Origin: CAWEQO01 sp963811225
Lineage (GTDB): Bacteria; Chloroflexota; Anaerolineae; Anaerolineales; Anaerolineaceae
Direction: 5' to 3'
DNA length: 64,000 nucleotides
Assembly: GCA_963811225.1 (NCBI GenBank)
Contig: CAWEQO010000015.1
Coordinates: 124,001 to 188,000, forward strand
Shown piece by piece: positions 1 to 9,373 of the stretch. Numbering within the stretch: the first letter of the stretch is position 1; every line of letters starts with the position of its first letter. Position numbers and translations under genes: made by a program. The notes below the pieces were generated by a model, which saw nothing but the letters and a program-made list of their open reading frames with translations, had not been told where the DNA came from and searched no databases.

Positions 1-1567
1 GGGTCGAGATCTCTGTCTGCCAGTAATCGTAGCCGTAAGGCTCGTCACCGGTCGTCGCCACTTTTTGCATCGGGTAAAGCATTTGCGACCCGGCCGCGGT
101 GCTCCATACCCGCACGTTCACGCCGGTCAGGTCGTTGTGGTAGCTGCGGAAGCGCAGGATGACCGGCGTGCCGGTGGTCACTGCACCGAAGGGCGCCCTG
201 TAAAGGTCGGAGCGCGAGTCATGGCCGAGCCCGTCCCACCAGATATTATCGTCGGGTCGCGGGATCGTTGGCGCTGGCGTCACCGCCACTTTGATGCGCC
301 CAGCCAGAGGGTCTACCTTAAATACAACCTCTTGATCGGCTTCCGTTGTGGTGAAGGCAGCGTTCGTGGCGTTCACACCGCGCCCATCCGCGCCGATGGC
401 ATCCCAGGTGCCCGTCTTAGTGGCCTTGATCGTGTAATTGCCCGGATTGGCGATGGGTGTGCTCAGCGTATAAGTTCCATCGCCATTCGACGTCATTCCT
501 GTGTTGGGATCGGCATTGTTGTAGCTCTGCCAGTCGCCGACTGCCGTCCAGGCGCCCGGTTCGGTGCTCACTCCAACAATGTTGGCTGCTGGCATCCATT
601 CGTCGTTGTAGGTGTTTGTGTCGAGCGTGATCATGACGACTTCACCGGTTGATTCGAGCCAGGCGTTCGAACTCGGGTAGCCGAACCACTCTGCTGTAGC
701 AACTTTAAATTCGTACCGTCCCTCTGCAGCAGTGACCTGCGTGCTGAAAATGCCGTCCCCGGCCGTGACGTCGCCATTGGTCCCGTCATCGAACATTGGG
801 TCGCTTGTTCCCCAGCCGTTGAAGTCGCCGCGCGCGTACCAGATTGGCGTTGGGGCCGGTGGTAAGGCTGGGAAAACAGCAAAAGCCGACAGGGTCGTAA
901 CGATGCCGCCGTCCCAATCCGGGCTGGTGAAGGCTACGTTCGGGTCGTTCGGAGAAGTGTCTTGGGCGTGCCCGTTGCCGCCCGTGGTGAACAGCTCAAG
1001 ATGGATGCGCTCTGGGCTTCCCAAGGCAGCTTTCGGCACCCGGTACTCGATCCAATCGTTTTCCGGGCCGTAACCCTGCTCGCCGTCCTGACTGATCAGG
1101 CTGTCATAGGACCAGCCGCTTCCATCCCAGTGGTTGAGCTGGACGTCTTGCAAGACGTCGCTGCCATCATGATAGACGTACAGGGTGTGTTCCGGCAGGT
1201 GCGCGGAGATGGCATTGACCGCCCGCTCCCAAGGGTCGCCGGTCGCGCCAGAGCCGCTTATGCCGTCTGAGTCGATGTAGATTCCGTAGGTCATGCCCCA
1301 GCTTGAGGCGAAGGCGTCGAAGCCGATATAGTAGTTATCGGCATCTTCGACCACGTACAGCCCGGTCACGTCCAGGTTGGGCTCGGTCATGTCGCCTTGC
1401 GGGTCGCTCGCCAGCGGCTCCCCCCAGTCGGCGTCCTTGACCCCGTCGATGACAATGGTCGGGTCTGCGAAGGTTGCCGATGTGGCTGCGGCCGGTATCC
1501 ATGAGACCATCAGCGCCAGGATCGTCAAGAGCGAAATGATGAATGCCGAATTCCCTCGTGTTTTCAT
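1..1567 (-). CDS. Secreted starch-active glycosidase, N-terminal part (GH13/pullulanase-like), cut by window edge
   Basis: The reverse strand is open from an ATG at 1567 to the window edge (about 522 codons); the C-terminus lies outside. An AGGAG ribosome-binding site sits just upstream. Residues 1-27 form a signal peptide (MKTRGNSAF, hydrophobic core, then Ala-rich). Next comes a domain that looks like the carbohydrate-binding or glucodextranase-C-like module found on amylases. Two X25-like modules follow, each with a motif of the type W..RGDFNGW or PGAWTAVGDW. The last visible part (IWWDGLGHDSR, then PVILRFRSYHNDL) resembles the region preceding the catalytic barrel in Chloroflexota amylopullulanases. 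The catalytic domain is not visible, so the substrate (starch, pullulan or glycogen) is inferred. Divergent from comM. Confidence 0.72.
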   Translation of the reverse strand, partial: MKTRGNSAFIISLLTILALMVSWIPAAATSATFADPTIVIDGVKDADWGEPLASDPQGDMTEPNLDVTGLYVVEDADNYYIGFDAFASSWGMTYGIYIDSDGISGSGATGDPWERAVNAISAHLPEHTLYVYHDGSDVLQDVQLNHWDGSGWSYDSLISQDGEQGYGPENDWIEYRVPKAALGSPERIHLELFTTGGNGHAQDTSPNDPNVAFTSPDWDGGIVTTLSAFAVFPALPPAPTPIWYARGDFNGWGTSDPMFDDGTNGDVTAGDGIFSTQVTAAEGRYEFKVATAEWFGYPSSNAWLESTGEVVMITLDTNTYNDEWMPAANIVGVSTEPGAWTAVGDWQSYNNADPNTGMTSNGDGTYTLSTPIANPGNYTIKATKTGTWDAIGADGRGVNATNAAFTTTEADQEVVFKVDPLAGRIKVAVTPAPTIPRPDDNIWWDGLGHDSRSDLYRAPFGAVTTGTPVILRFRSYHNDLTGVNVRVWSTAAGSQMLYPMQKVATTGDEPYGYDYWQTEIST

Positions 1568-1956
1568 ATCCTCTCCTTGTAGATGTTATCGATCTGCCCG
1601 GATTTCTGATTTCCTTTGGTTAAACGCAAACTTACCCGACCGCCAGTTTTCATTGCGGTAGGTTGTGCAACAGTGCTTCCTTGAAGTGATCTCCGTTGTT
1701 TTTGGCCGCGGCATCTCTGCTGTGCATCTGTGAAAAACAAATCTGAAGCAGGATAATTTGGAGTGCCTTGCCCGCTCTCCCTCGCTTCAATGCAGTGATG
1801 GCGACGATGGATGGCCCTGAATGAAGGTTAATCGATTTTTAATCATAGCGAAAACGGGTGAGAATTGCAACTCCTTTCCGCTTTCTATACTATACTGATA
1901 GCAGACATCCCCCCTGTGTAAGGTGCAGGTATTACCCTTTTGAGGCGAACACCATT
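1568..1956. promoter_or_regulatory. Divergent intergenic region between glycosidase and comM
   Basis: This 389-base non-coding stretch separates two divergent genes, so it should carry both promoters. Towards comM there is TTGCAA at 1865-1870 and two overlapping TATACT boxes at 1886-1891 and 1891-1896. The spacings are 15 and 20, neither ideal. An AATCGATT palindrome with a CG centre lies at 1830-1837 and could be an operator, because LacI-family sites have this kind of centre. No RNA gene or small ORF was recognised. Confidence 0.35.
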
Positions 1957-3477
1957 ATGCTTTCACGCGTTTACTCTTGTGCTGTGATCGGGCTGGACGG
2001 CGTTGTTGTCGAAGTTGAGGTGGATTTTGGTCAGGGACTGCCGCACATGGCGATCGTGGGCCTGCCGGATGCCGCCGTACAAGAGAGCCGCGAGCGCGTC
2101 TATTCGGCCATCAAGAACGCCGGGATGTTCTACCCCCGCAAGCCGCTTACCGTCAATCTCGCTCCCGCGTCCGTCCGCAAAGAGGGTCCGGCTTATGATC
2201 TGCCGATTGCCCTGGGCGTGCTGGTCGCTGCCGACCAGATCTCGGCCGAAGCGCTGGATGGCGCCCTGGCAGTCGGCGAGCTTTCGCTGGATGGCACGGT
2301 GCGCCACGTGCGAGGCATCCTGCCGATGGCCGCCACAGCCCGCCAGCAGGGTTTCAAGCGCATCTTCGTACCCGAGGCGGACGCGCCCGAGGCCGCCCTG
2401 ATCCCTGAGTTAGAAGTCATCCCGGTGCGCTCGCTGGCGGCCTTGTGCGCTCACCTGAACGATACCGCGCCGATCCACCCGCACCCTCCGATCATGGTGG
2501 AGGAGATGGAAGTCACCGTAATGACCGACCTGCAAGAGATCAAGGGCCAGGAACACGCCAAGCGTGCTCTGGAAGTGGCGGCCAGCGGCTCGCACAACAT
2601 CCTGTTCACCGGTTCCCCGGGCACCGGCAAGACCTTGCTCGCCCGGGCCCTCCCGGCCATCTTGCCGCGCATGACCATCGATGAGGCCTTGGACGTCACC
2701 CGCATTTACTCGGTCGCCGACCAGCTTCCCACCGACATCCCCTTGATCCGCAATCGTCCCTTCCGCTCGCCGCACCACACCATCAGCCATGCGGGTCTGG
2801 TCGGCGGCGGCAACTGGCCCCATCCCGGTGAGATCTCGCTGGCCCATCGCGGCGTGCTCTTTCTGGACGAGCTGCCCGAGTTCGGCTCTCGCGTCCTGGA
2901 AGTGCTGCGCCAGCCCATCGAGGACAAAATCGTCACCATCAGCCGGGCCCAGGGCTCGCTGACCTTCCCGGCCAATTTCATGCTCGTCTCCGCCATGAAC
3001 CCCTGCCCCTGCGGCTATTATGGCGATCCGGTGCGCCCATGCACCTGCTCCAACTCCACGATCACCAAGTACCAGAAGCGGATCTCCGGCCCGCTGTTGG
3101 ACCGCATTGACATTTATATCGAGGTGCCGCGCGTGGACTATGAGAAGCTGAGCGACGGGCGGGTGGGGGAGCCGTCTTCCAGCGTGCGTGAGCGGGTTGA
3201 AGCTGCCCGCCAGATCCAACGCCAGCGTTTCGAGGGCACCGACGTCGGCTGCAACGCCGAAATGCGCCCCGTCGAAATCCGCAAGTACTGCGCCCTTGAT
3301 ACCGCCTGCAGCAACTTGATGAAAACCGCCATGCGGCAGCTCCAGCTCTCGGCGCGCGCCTATCACCGTGTCCTCAAACTCTCCCGCACTATCGCCGACC
3401 TGGCCGGCTGCCAAGAAATCGGCCCCACTCATCTGGCGGAAGCGCTGCAGTACAGGCCGAAGATGAACCAAAGCTAA
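1957..3477 (+). CDS. comM: YifB/ComM family Mg-chelatase-like AAA+ ATPase
   Basis: 506 residues, the usual length for ComM/YifB. In naturally transformable bacteria ComM is a helicase promoting branch migration during recombination of incoming DNA; elsewhere the role is unknown. The N-terminal ChlI-like domain (residues 1-170; LSRVYSCAVIGLDG, VGLPDAAVQESRERV) is followed by an AAA+ Mg-chelatase domain. That domain has Walker A GSPGTGKT near residue 222, FRSPHHTIS, the Walker B-like VLFLDELPEF, and the Cys cluster NPCPCGYYGD...CTCS typical of the family. The C-terminal helical domain ends SRTIADLAG. An in-frame codon at 1858 would add 33 residues, but homologues begin at MLSRVYS, so 1957 is chosen. 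Function as a DNA helicase is inferred from the family. Confidence 0.93.
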   Translation: MLSRVYSCAVIGLDGVVVEVEVDFGQGLPHMAIVGLPDAAVQESRERVYSAIKNAGMFYPRKPLTVNLAPASVRKEGPAYDLPIALGVLVAADQISAEALDGALAVGELSLDGTVRHVRGILPMAATARQQGFKRIFVPEADAPEAALIPELEVIPVRSLAALCAHLNDTAPIHPHPPIMVEEMEVTVMTDLQEIKGQEHAKRALEVAASGSHNILFTGSPGTGKTLLARALPAILPRMTIDEALDVTRIYSVADQLPTDIPLIRNRPFRSPHHTISHAGLVGGGNWPHPGEISLAHRGVLFLDELPEFGSRVLEVLRQPIEDKIVTISRAQGSLTFPANFMLVSAMNPCPCGYYGDPVRPCTCSNSTITKYQKRISGPLLDRIDIYIEVPRVDYEKLSDGRVGEPSSSVRERVEAARQIQRQRFEGTDVGCNAEMRPVEIRKYCALDTACSNLMKTAMRQLQLSARAYHRVLKLSRTIADLAGCQEIGPTHLAEALQYRPKMNQS

Positions 3478-3680
3478 CGACGGATTTTAGGGAGGCGGTC
3501 AACATCTTCACGCCCATCCAGGCGGTCAGATCGTTCGTCCTGCTACTCGTGCCGATGGCGCTCCTCTCCAACAGGTGGCTGGACAAATCAAGGCTTACAA
3601 TCCAGCCCAGCCGATTCGAATACCGTCCGCGAGCAGGGACATAAACAGACCGTCGAAGGTTAACGTTTAAGGAGGGACGT

Positions 3681-4298
3681 ATGTCTCAAACGTGGTACAT
3701 CCTCCGCCACGCCGATAAAGAGCGCGGCGATTTCTATGATGCGCAGCGGAAAATCCACGACCACCCCATCAGTCAGAAAGGGCGCGAGCAAGCGCAGCGG
3801 CTGTGCGCTTATTTCGAGGGCAAGCCCATCGAAGCCATCTATGTCAGCGCCTACCAGCGCACTTCCCAAACCATCACGCCGGCTGCGCAGCAGCTCGGGC
3901 TCACGCCGGTCCTGGATGCCCGCTTGAATGAGATCAACAACGGCCGCATCGGCATGAAGTCGGATGCCGAAGTACGGCAGGAGTTTCCCGAAGTCTGGAA
4001 TGCGATGATCAGCCGTTCGGCGGATTTCCAATTCCCGGATGGCGAAAGCGGGCAGGCGGCGCAGCAGCGCATCGTCTCGTTCTTGGAAGAGAAACGACAC
4101 CAGCATGCCGGCGACCTGGTCCTCGTGACGCACGACGGGTTGATCCGCTTGCTGATGTGCCATTTGATGGAACTGCCCGTCTACAAGCGCTGGAATTTTC
4201 AGGTCGATACCTGCGGCATTACCGAGATCCGTTATCAAGAAGATTTCGACAGCTGGAAGCTGATCCGCTTCAACCATGTGTGTGAGCAGCGGCGCTGA
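3681..4298 (+). CDS. Histidine phosphatase family protein (phosphoglycerate mutase-like)
   Basis: 205 residues with the branch 1 histidine phosphatase fold. The phospho-acceptor motif is RHADKE near the N-terminus (RHG is more usual, and RHA variants are known). It is followed by ISQKGREQAQRL, by a Y.SAYQRTSQT motif carrying the second Arg, by a Glu-containing LNEINNGRIG, and by LVLVTHDGLIRLL with the second catalytic His. The substrate cannot be told from sequence; these enzymes act on sugar phosphates, nucleotides or phosphoproteins. The start is fixed by a strong AAGGAGGG at about 3669-3676. About 200 bases separate it from comM, with no clear gene between, so it probably has its own promoter. 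Confidence 0.85.
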   Translation: MSQTWYILRHADKERGDFYDAQRKIHDHPISQKGREQAQRLCAYFEGKPIEAIYVSAYQRTSQTITPAAQQLGLTPVLDARLNEINNGRIGMKSDAEVRQEFPEVWNAMISRSADFQFPDGESGQAAQQRIVSFLEEKRHQHAGDLVLVTHDGLIRLLMCHLMELPVYKRWNFQVDTCGITEIRYQEDFDSWKLIRFNHVCEQRR

Positions 4299-4371
4299 GC
4301 TTTCGCAACCCGAGTTATAATCAGTGGGCTGGTCCCATCCTTTTGAGAGCCTCCGCCATTCTCGGAGATTT

Positions 4372-5952
4372 ATGGTTTCTCGCGTTCCCTCTCTGCTTAC
4401 GAAAATACCCGTCTACCCACTCTTATTCGGCATCTACCCGGTCCTTTATTTATGGGGCGCAAACCGCTCTCAGGAATCGGCCTACGTTGTCATCCCCTCG
4501 CTGCTCGCCACATTCGCGCTGGTCTCCCTGGCGTACCTGTTGGCCGGCTTCCTTTTTCGAGATACCCACCGGGCTGCTGGAGCGGTGTTCTTGCTAAGCA
4601 TTTTCGTCCTTGGATACGGGCATGCGGTCAATTTACTGGCTTCGCTCCATATCATTGTCCATTATCGCTGGATGCCGGTAGGACTGGCCCTGACCCTGCT
4701 GCTCACTTTCCTGCTCGTTCGCCGGTTCGATTTCAAGCGGCCCGCCGAGATCCTCAACCCGGTTTCCGTGATCCTCGTCCTGTTGGCGGTGATCCCAACC
4801 GGTTATTTCTACGTCGTTTCGGCCCATCGTAAAGTTGCAGCGCCCCTGCCCATTTCGGCACAGATCGGGTCTTCCTCACTGCCGCAGGCGGACCGGCCCG
4901 ATGTTTACTTCATCCTGCTGGACGCCTACAGCCGTTCGGACTTGTTCCAATCCCGCTTCGACTTCGACAACCGCGCCTTTGTCTCGGCCTTAACGGCACG
5001 CGGCTTCGTCTTCCCGGACTGCGCTAAAGCCAACTACCCGGCGACCACGCCTGTGATCGCCTCGATCTTGAACATGGACTACCTCAACGATCTCAGGCTT
5101 TCCCACAGCGCCGTTCTAAATGAAGCCGGTTCTGCCCAGTTGGGCCCCTACATCCAGGATAACCGCGTCTTCCAGTCTTTCCGATCCCACGGCTACCGGC
5201 TGGTCACGTTCCGGGGTTTCCTGCCCTTGATCGACCTGCAAAACGTCGACCGCTACGTGGACTTCGAGCAGGATGTCTCGTTCACGCGACGCCTGGAGAC
5301 CAACAACTTCCAGGATCTGTACCTGCGCACGACCGCGCTTTCCGGTTACCAAACTGCCCTGCAAATCTTGAGCGCGCGCGCTCCTGAGCAGCTTCAGAAA
5401 TATCTACCCGCCGACCGGCGCTTCGAACAGGTCCGACAGCAGAATATTTATGCCCTCCAGGCGCTGCAAGCCATGCCCGCATCTGTGGAAGGCCCTAAGC
5501 TGGTCTACGCTCATTTGTATGCGGCCCACTGGCCTTATGCCTTGCGCCCCGACGGCAGCGCCCGCCTGCCCTACACAGAAGCCGAGACCGACGCCGGCTA
5601 CCTGGACGGCGTACGCTACCTGAATAACCACCTGCTCGACGTGATCGACAGCATCCTCGCCAATTCAAAAACGCCTCCGGTGATCATCCTGCAGAGCGAC
5701 CATGGCTACCCAGAGCAGGAGGGCAAGCCGGACTGGTCGGGCGCAAACCGCTTGAAGATCTTCAGCGCTTATTATCTGCCGGGCGGCGGCGATCTGCTGC
5801 TGTATGACCAGATCACACCGGTCAACAACTTCCGGCTGGTGTTGAAGCAGTACCTGCACGAGGATATCAGTCTCTTGCCCGATGCTTCCTACTACGTCCG
5901 GCCAGACAATGGAGCCGTAGAAGTCGCGCCGAGCACTTGCATTTCCAGATGA
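4372..5952 (+). CDS. Membrane-anchored sulfatase / alkaline-phosphatase superfamily protein
   Basis: 526 residues. About five hydrophobic segments cover the first 170 residues (PLLFGIYPVLYLW onward), followed by an extracytoplasmic catalytic domain. Its metal site begins at PDVYFILLDAYSR. The presumed nucleophile Thr is in NYPATTPVIASILN, which resembles LTA-synthase-type phosphotransferases rather than Cys-type sulfatases. Later metal ligands are in YAHLYAAHWPY and LQSDHGYP. The likely role is modifying an envelope polymer or lipid headgroup; the substrate is unknown. A GTG at 4324 would add 16 residues, but ATG 4372 has a CGGAG site 5 to 6 bases upstream. A TATAAT just before 4324 probably marks the promoter, giving a leader of about 50 bases. 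Confidence 0.8.
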   Translation: MVSRVPSLLTKIPVYPLLFGIYPVLYLWGANRSQESAYVVIPSLLATFALVSLAYLLAGFLFRDTHRAAGAVFLLSIFVLGYGHAVNLLASLHIIVHYRWMPVGLALTLLLTFLLVRRFDFKRPAEILNPVSVILVLLAVIPTGYFYVVSAHRKVAAPLPISAQIGSSSLPQADRPDVYFILLDAYSRSDLFQSRFDFDNRAFVSALTARGFVFPDCAKANYPATTPVIASILNMDYLNDLRLSHSAVLNEAGSAQLGPYIQDNRVFQSFRSHGYRLVTFRGFLPLIDLQNVDRYVDFEQDVSFTRRLETNNFQDLYLRTTALSGYQTALQILSARAPEQLQKYLPADRRFEQVRQQNIYALQALQAMPASVEGPKLVYAHLYAAHWPYALRPDGSARLPYTEAETDAGYLDGVRYLNNHLLDVIDSILANSKTPPVIILQSDHGYPEQEGKPDWSGANRLKIFSAYYLPGGGDLLLYDQITPVNNFRLVLKQYLHEDISLLPDASYYVRPDNGAVEVAPSTCISR

Positions 5953-6050
5953 ACAACCGGATTGATGATCGAGGAGTTTGCAGGAGGGTTTCCCGATGAA
6001 AACGCGAACCGGTTGGGGCATTCGGATGCGTGCCGTGGATGCCCGTATCT

Positions 6051-6106
6051 ACCGAACAACAGGCGGGGCGCTTGCAGTCAAGCAAGCGCCCCGCCTGTTG
6101 TTCGGT
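6051..6106. terminator. Perfect 25-bp inverted repeat between converging genes
   Basis: Left arm 6051-6075 and right arm 6082-6106 are exact reverse complements (25 bp, GC-rich), with a 6-base loop AGTCAA. It lies 8 bases after the stop of the reverse-strand lipoprotein gene (6115) and 98 bases after the sulfatase stop, so it could end transcripts from both sides. There is no run of T on either side, so it is not a standard U-tract terminator. Confidence 0.7.
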
Positions 6107-6114
6107 GGAAATGG

Positions 6115-7002
6115 TTAAGGTTCTCTGACTTCCAGCGACTCGATCATTGCATCCAGACTGGATAGGGGAATGCTGAAATCTCCATCCGGTGTTTGATCGA
6201 TCTTGATTTGTAAGGCTTCTTTGTACACTTTTACTTCACTCGGCAAATTGTCCGAGACCTGCCCCGGGAAGGGGATGCCTCCTTCGGGTAATCCGGCGTT
6301 TGGGTTGTTCCAATCGAAGTCATCCGGAAGGAAATCCGCGCCCTCTGGTAGGACGGCCGAGATGTAGTACTTGCCATCGCTGGTCAGTCCCTGGAAGGTG
6401 TAGATCATTCGTGAATTCATCACCGGGTAAATGCCCTGGGTATATTGGGTCAGGTAGCGTATGCCCGAACCGTTTGCGAAGGACAGGAATTTGGGTTGGG
6501 CAGTGAACGTCTGAGCCTCGATCGAGACCGACAAGAATGGCAGATGATCGCCGGATTGGGCCTGCCTGCTGGAGAGCATGACTCCCAAATCGAAGGCGGT
6601 CTTGGCGCTGGAGGGCGATGCCTGCGTAAATTCGTCCATGGGGAACACATCGATGCGCGGCTGGTCGTATGTGTTCGATATCGCATAACCGTTGAGAGTG
6701 AGCGCAAGGTATTCCGGATGTGGATGGAATTCGGTTGAGGCCGGCATGACCGCTGTGTCGCTGCCGTCAGCCACCTCGGCCGGAAGATTCACCGAGAGGT
6801 TAACTTGATCGATCGGCACCGGGGATGGTTGGGCGGTCAGTTCTGGTGTGTAAGTGGGTAGTGGAGCGGCAGTGGCCGCCATGGTAGGCTGGACGGGCGC
6901 GCTGGTCGGCGTTAAAGCAGCGGGCACGGGTTTCGCAGCCGGTGTGCAAGCTGCCAGCAGAAGTACAGCGAAGAGCGTGGAAAGAAGCAGTTTCTGTTTC
7001 AT
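6115..7002 (-). CDS. Secreted lipoprotein of unknown function
   Basis: 295 residues. A lipoprotein signal peptide ends in the lipobox LLLAAC, with the acylated Cys near residue 19. A low-complexity Pro/Thr/Ala linker follows (PVPAALTPTSAPVQPT to about residue 60), a common spacer in Chloroflexota lipoproteins. The remaining roughly 220 residues look like a soluble beta-rich domain (LALTLNGYAISNTYDQPRID, IYPVMNSRMIYTFQGLTSDG). I do not recognise the family. ATG 7002 has AAAGGG upstream in a fitting position; an earlier in-frame start at 7029 would place basic residues before the signal peptide without benefit. The gene is single, facing the sulfatase gene and divergent from rhaA. Confidence 0.75.
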   Translation of the reverse strand: MKQKLLLSTLFAVLLLAACTPAAKPVPAALTPTSAPVQPTMAATAAPLPTYTPELTAQPSPVPIDQVNLSVNLPAEVADGSDTAVMPASTEFHPHPEYLALTLNGYAISNTYDQPRIDVFPMDEFTQASPSSAKTAFDLGVMLSSRQAQSGDHLPFLSVSIEAQTFTAQPKFLSFANGSGIRYLTQYTQGIYPVMNSRMIYTFQGLTSDGKYYISAVLPEGADFLPDDFDWNNPNAGLPEGGIPFPGQVSDNLPSEVKVYKEALQIKIDQTPDGDFSIPLSSLDAMIESLEVREP

Positions 7003-7179
7003 GGTTACCCCAATCCCTTTCAAGGGCAAACGAGAATTTACTTACTACTTAACGCCATTTCGCCAAAATAGTTCCCGCCGTAAGGATCAAGCATCCTGCA
7101 AGCGCCACTGCCTGAGCAGTTATATCCAGGATATAATTTATTATCGGTCCATTCTCAAAATGACACCAGGAGGGTATCC

Positions 7180-8457
7180 ATGAGCGAGCGGCAAGCGAAT
7201 TTAGCATTGGAACAAGCCTACGAGTTAGCCAAAGAACGCTATGCTCAGATCGGCGTTGACACCGACGAAGCCTTACGGGCGCTGGCAGGGGTTTCGATCA
7301 GCCTGCACTGCTGGCAGGGTGACGATGTGGGCGGCTTCGAGCCGGACGCCGGTGAACTGGGCGGCGGGCTGGCTGCCACCGGGAATTTTCCCGGCAAGGC
7401 TCGCACTGCCGCTGAGCTGCGCGGCGACTTGAACAAGGCTTACAGCTTGATTCCGGGGCGGCATCGCTTGAACCTGCACGCCATGTACGCCGAGACCGGC
7501 GGTAAAAAGGTGGAACGCAACCATCTGGAGCCGGAGCATTTTTCCGCCTGGGTCGATTGGGCCAAAGCCAATCACCATGGTCTGGATTTCAACCCTTCCC
7601 TGTTCTCGCATCCCCTTGCGAACGATGGTTTCACCCTCTCCAGCTACGACGAGGGCGTGCGCCGCTTCTGGGTCGAGCACTGCATCGCCTGCCGCCAGAT
7701 CGGCGAATCCTTCGGACGCCAGTTGGGAACCGCCTGTGTGACCAACATCTGGATCCCGGACGGCTATAAGGACACCCCGGTCGATCGGCGCACGCCGCGT
7801 GAGCTGCTCAAGCGCTCGCTGGACGAGATCCTGGCCGAAGAGATCGACCCAGCTTATAACCTGGACGCCATCGAGCCCAAGCTGTTCGGCATTGGCTCGG
7901 AGAGCTATGTCACCGGCTCGCACGAGTTCTATCTGGGCTACGCAGTTGCCAATCAAGTCTTGTTTACCCTCGATTCCGGCCATTTCCACCCCACCGAAAC
8001 CATCTCCGATAAGCTCTCCGCCGTGCTGCTCTACATCCCCGAAGTGCTGCTGCACGTCAGCCGCGGCGTACGCTGGGATAGCGATCATGTAGTGACGATG
8101 AGCGACGATCTCCAGGCGATTGCCCAGGAACTCGTGAGCGGCAGTTACCTGGACCGGGTCCACATTGGGTTGGACTACTTCGACGCCAGCATCAACCGGG
8201 TGGCGGCCTGGGTGATCGGATCGCGCAACACCATGCGGGCTCTGCTGCTGTCGATGCTCGAGCCGATCGACTCGCTGCGCGAGATGGAACGATCCGGCGA
8301 TTTTACCGGCCGGTTAGCGCTGCTGGAAGAGCTGAAATCCATGCCCTCCGGCCCGGTTTGGGATATGTTCTGTTCCCAGCAAGGCGCCCCGGTCGGCGCG
8401 GCCTGGATCGACGAGGTCAAGGCCTATGAGAAGGACGTGTTGTCTGAGAGGAGCTAG
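7180..8457 (+). CDS. rhaA: L-rhamnose isomerase
   Basis: 425 residues, matching RhaA, the cytoplasmic metal-dependent enzyme that converts L-rhamnose to L-rhamnulose. Family signatures are VSISLHCWQGDDVGGFE near residue 40, LNLHAMYAE, NIWIPDGYKDTPVDR, and the metal-binding stretch GSHEFYLGYAV with LDSGHFHPTETISDK. The C-terminal portion includes VRWDSDHVV, with the His/Asp expected in this TIM-barrel isomerase. The ribosome-binding site is AGGAGGG before ATG 7180, and a TATAAT lies at 7132-7137. No rhaB, rhaD or rhamnose transporter is adjacent, so the rest of the pathway must be elsewhere. Confidence 0.95.
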   Translation: MSERQANLALEQAYELAKERYAQIGVDTDEALRALAGVSISLHCWQGDDVGGFEPDAGELGGGLAATGNFPGKARTAAELRGDLNKAYSLIPGRHRLNLHAMYAETGGKKVERNHLEPEHFSAWVDWAKANHHGLDFNPSLFSHPLANDGFTLSSYDEGVRRFWVEHCIACRQIGESFGRQLGTACVTNIWIPDGYKDTPVDRRTPRELLKRSLDEILAEEIDPAYNLDAIEPKLFGIGSESYVTGSHEFYLGYAVANQVLFTLDSGHFHPTETISDKLSAVLLYIPEVLLHVSRGVRWDSDHVVTMSDDLQAIAQELVSGSYLDRVHIGLDYFDASINRVAAWVIGSRNTMRALLLSMLEPIDSLREMERSGDFTGRLALLEELKSMPSGPVWDMFCSQQGAPVGAAWIDEVKAYEKDVLSERS

Positions 8458-8491
8458 ACCCTTTGGACATGGACTGTGAGAGGAGCCTCGT

Positions 8492-9373
8492 TTGATCACC
8501 CAAGATAAAATCGACGAGTGGCTGCGCGAAGTGGAGGAGCGGCCCTCATCCGCTGGGATCATCGTGCAGTACATTGCCGGCCGCTTGCGCCAGTTGACCG
8601 AGTGGAATGAAGAGCTGCGCGCCGAGAACCTGGAACTGCGCTCGAATCGCAAGGTGGGGGAATACGAGAAGCAGATCGCCAAGCTGATGTACCAGGTGGA
8701 GCTGCTGAAGCGGCAGGTCGGGACGGGCGCAGTCACCGTGCAAGCCGAGACGCTCAGCCTGATTGCCTACAACCCCAAGGGCGAGGCGCTGCGCCTCGAA
8801 CTGGAGGCGTCCGGGTTGGAATTGCAGCAGGCGGTAGCCCGCCTGCCCGGCGTGTCCAGCCTCGACTCGCGCATCAAGCTGCTCGTCACCGGCTCGCGCG
8901 AGGAACTGCTGTTCGTCTTCGACAGCGGTCGCACGGTCGCCACGGCCGCCGCCGAGATTCCCGCGGCGGAAGGGCAGGCTCTCACCTGGGAGGATGCCTT
9001 CTTGCAAGAGCCGCGCGGCGCAGAAGAGCTGGCGTTCGTCGCTCCCATTGGACGCATGCCCCTGATCGAATCCTGCATACAGACCAGCCTGCGCGGCTGC
9101 GTCAAGCGCATCCCCAAGCAGTACTTCGAAGCTCACGTTGCCAATAACTTCATTGGCTCGGGTGTCAAACAGCTTCCCGACAAAACCTGCGATTTGGTGC
9201 TGTGCTCGCAAGAGGATTTGTTTGTCCTTGTCAGTCGGGAGGGCTACCTGCTCACGCTCTCCCCCGACCGGCTGCCCTATTCCATCGAAGAAGCCCTGAA
9301 GCTGGCCGCCACCGACTACGTGATGAACACCTTTGTCACCGCCGGGAAGCCCTCATTGGCGGTGATGACTTAA
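8492..9373 (+). CDS. Coiled-coil protein with beta-propeller-like C-terminus, N-terminal part of a gene interrupted by a stop
   Basis: 293 residues from a TTG start preceded by AGAGGAG. Residues 1-80 are highly charged and helical (WNEELRAENLELRSNRKVGEYEKQIAKL) and should form a coiled coil. The second half contains repeats such as TCDLVLCSQEDLFVLVSREGYLLTLSPDRLPYS that recall the DNA-gyrase-A C-terminal beta-propeller blades. The frame stops at TAA 9371-9373 but runs on open in the same frame to 9664 with continuous propeller-like sequence, so the intact gene was probably 8492-9664 (about 390 residues). It directly precedes an Hsp70-like gene; the two likely form an operon. Function unknown. 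Confidence 0.6.
   Translation: MITQDKIDEWLREVEERPSSAGIIVQYIAGRLRQLTEWNEELRAENLELRSNRKVGEYEKQIAKLMYQVELLKRQVGTGAVTVQAETLSLIAYNPKGEALRLELEASGLELQQAVARLPGVSSLDSRIKLLVTGSREELLFVFDSGRTVATAAAEIPAAEGQALTWEDAFLQEPRGAEELAFVAPIGRMPLIESCIQTSLRGCVKRIPKQYFEAHVANNFIGSGVKQLPDKTCDLVLCSQEDLFVLVSREGYLLTLSPDRLPYSIEEALKLAATDYVMNTFVTAGKPSLAVMT

Noticed and set aside
2410..3471. 353-codon reverse-strand frame opposite comM
   Set aside because: Antisense shadow of the AAA+ ATPase gene; it lacks a ribosome-binding site and family features.
3478..3680. Possible short ORF ending MALLSNRWLDKSRL... and a tRNA-like GATTCGAAT
   Set aside because: No ribosome-binding site or family likeness, and no cloverleaf can be formed around the T-loop-like bases.
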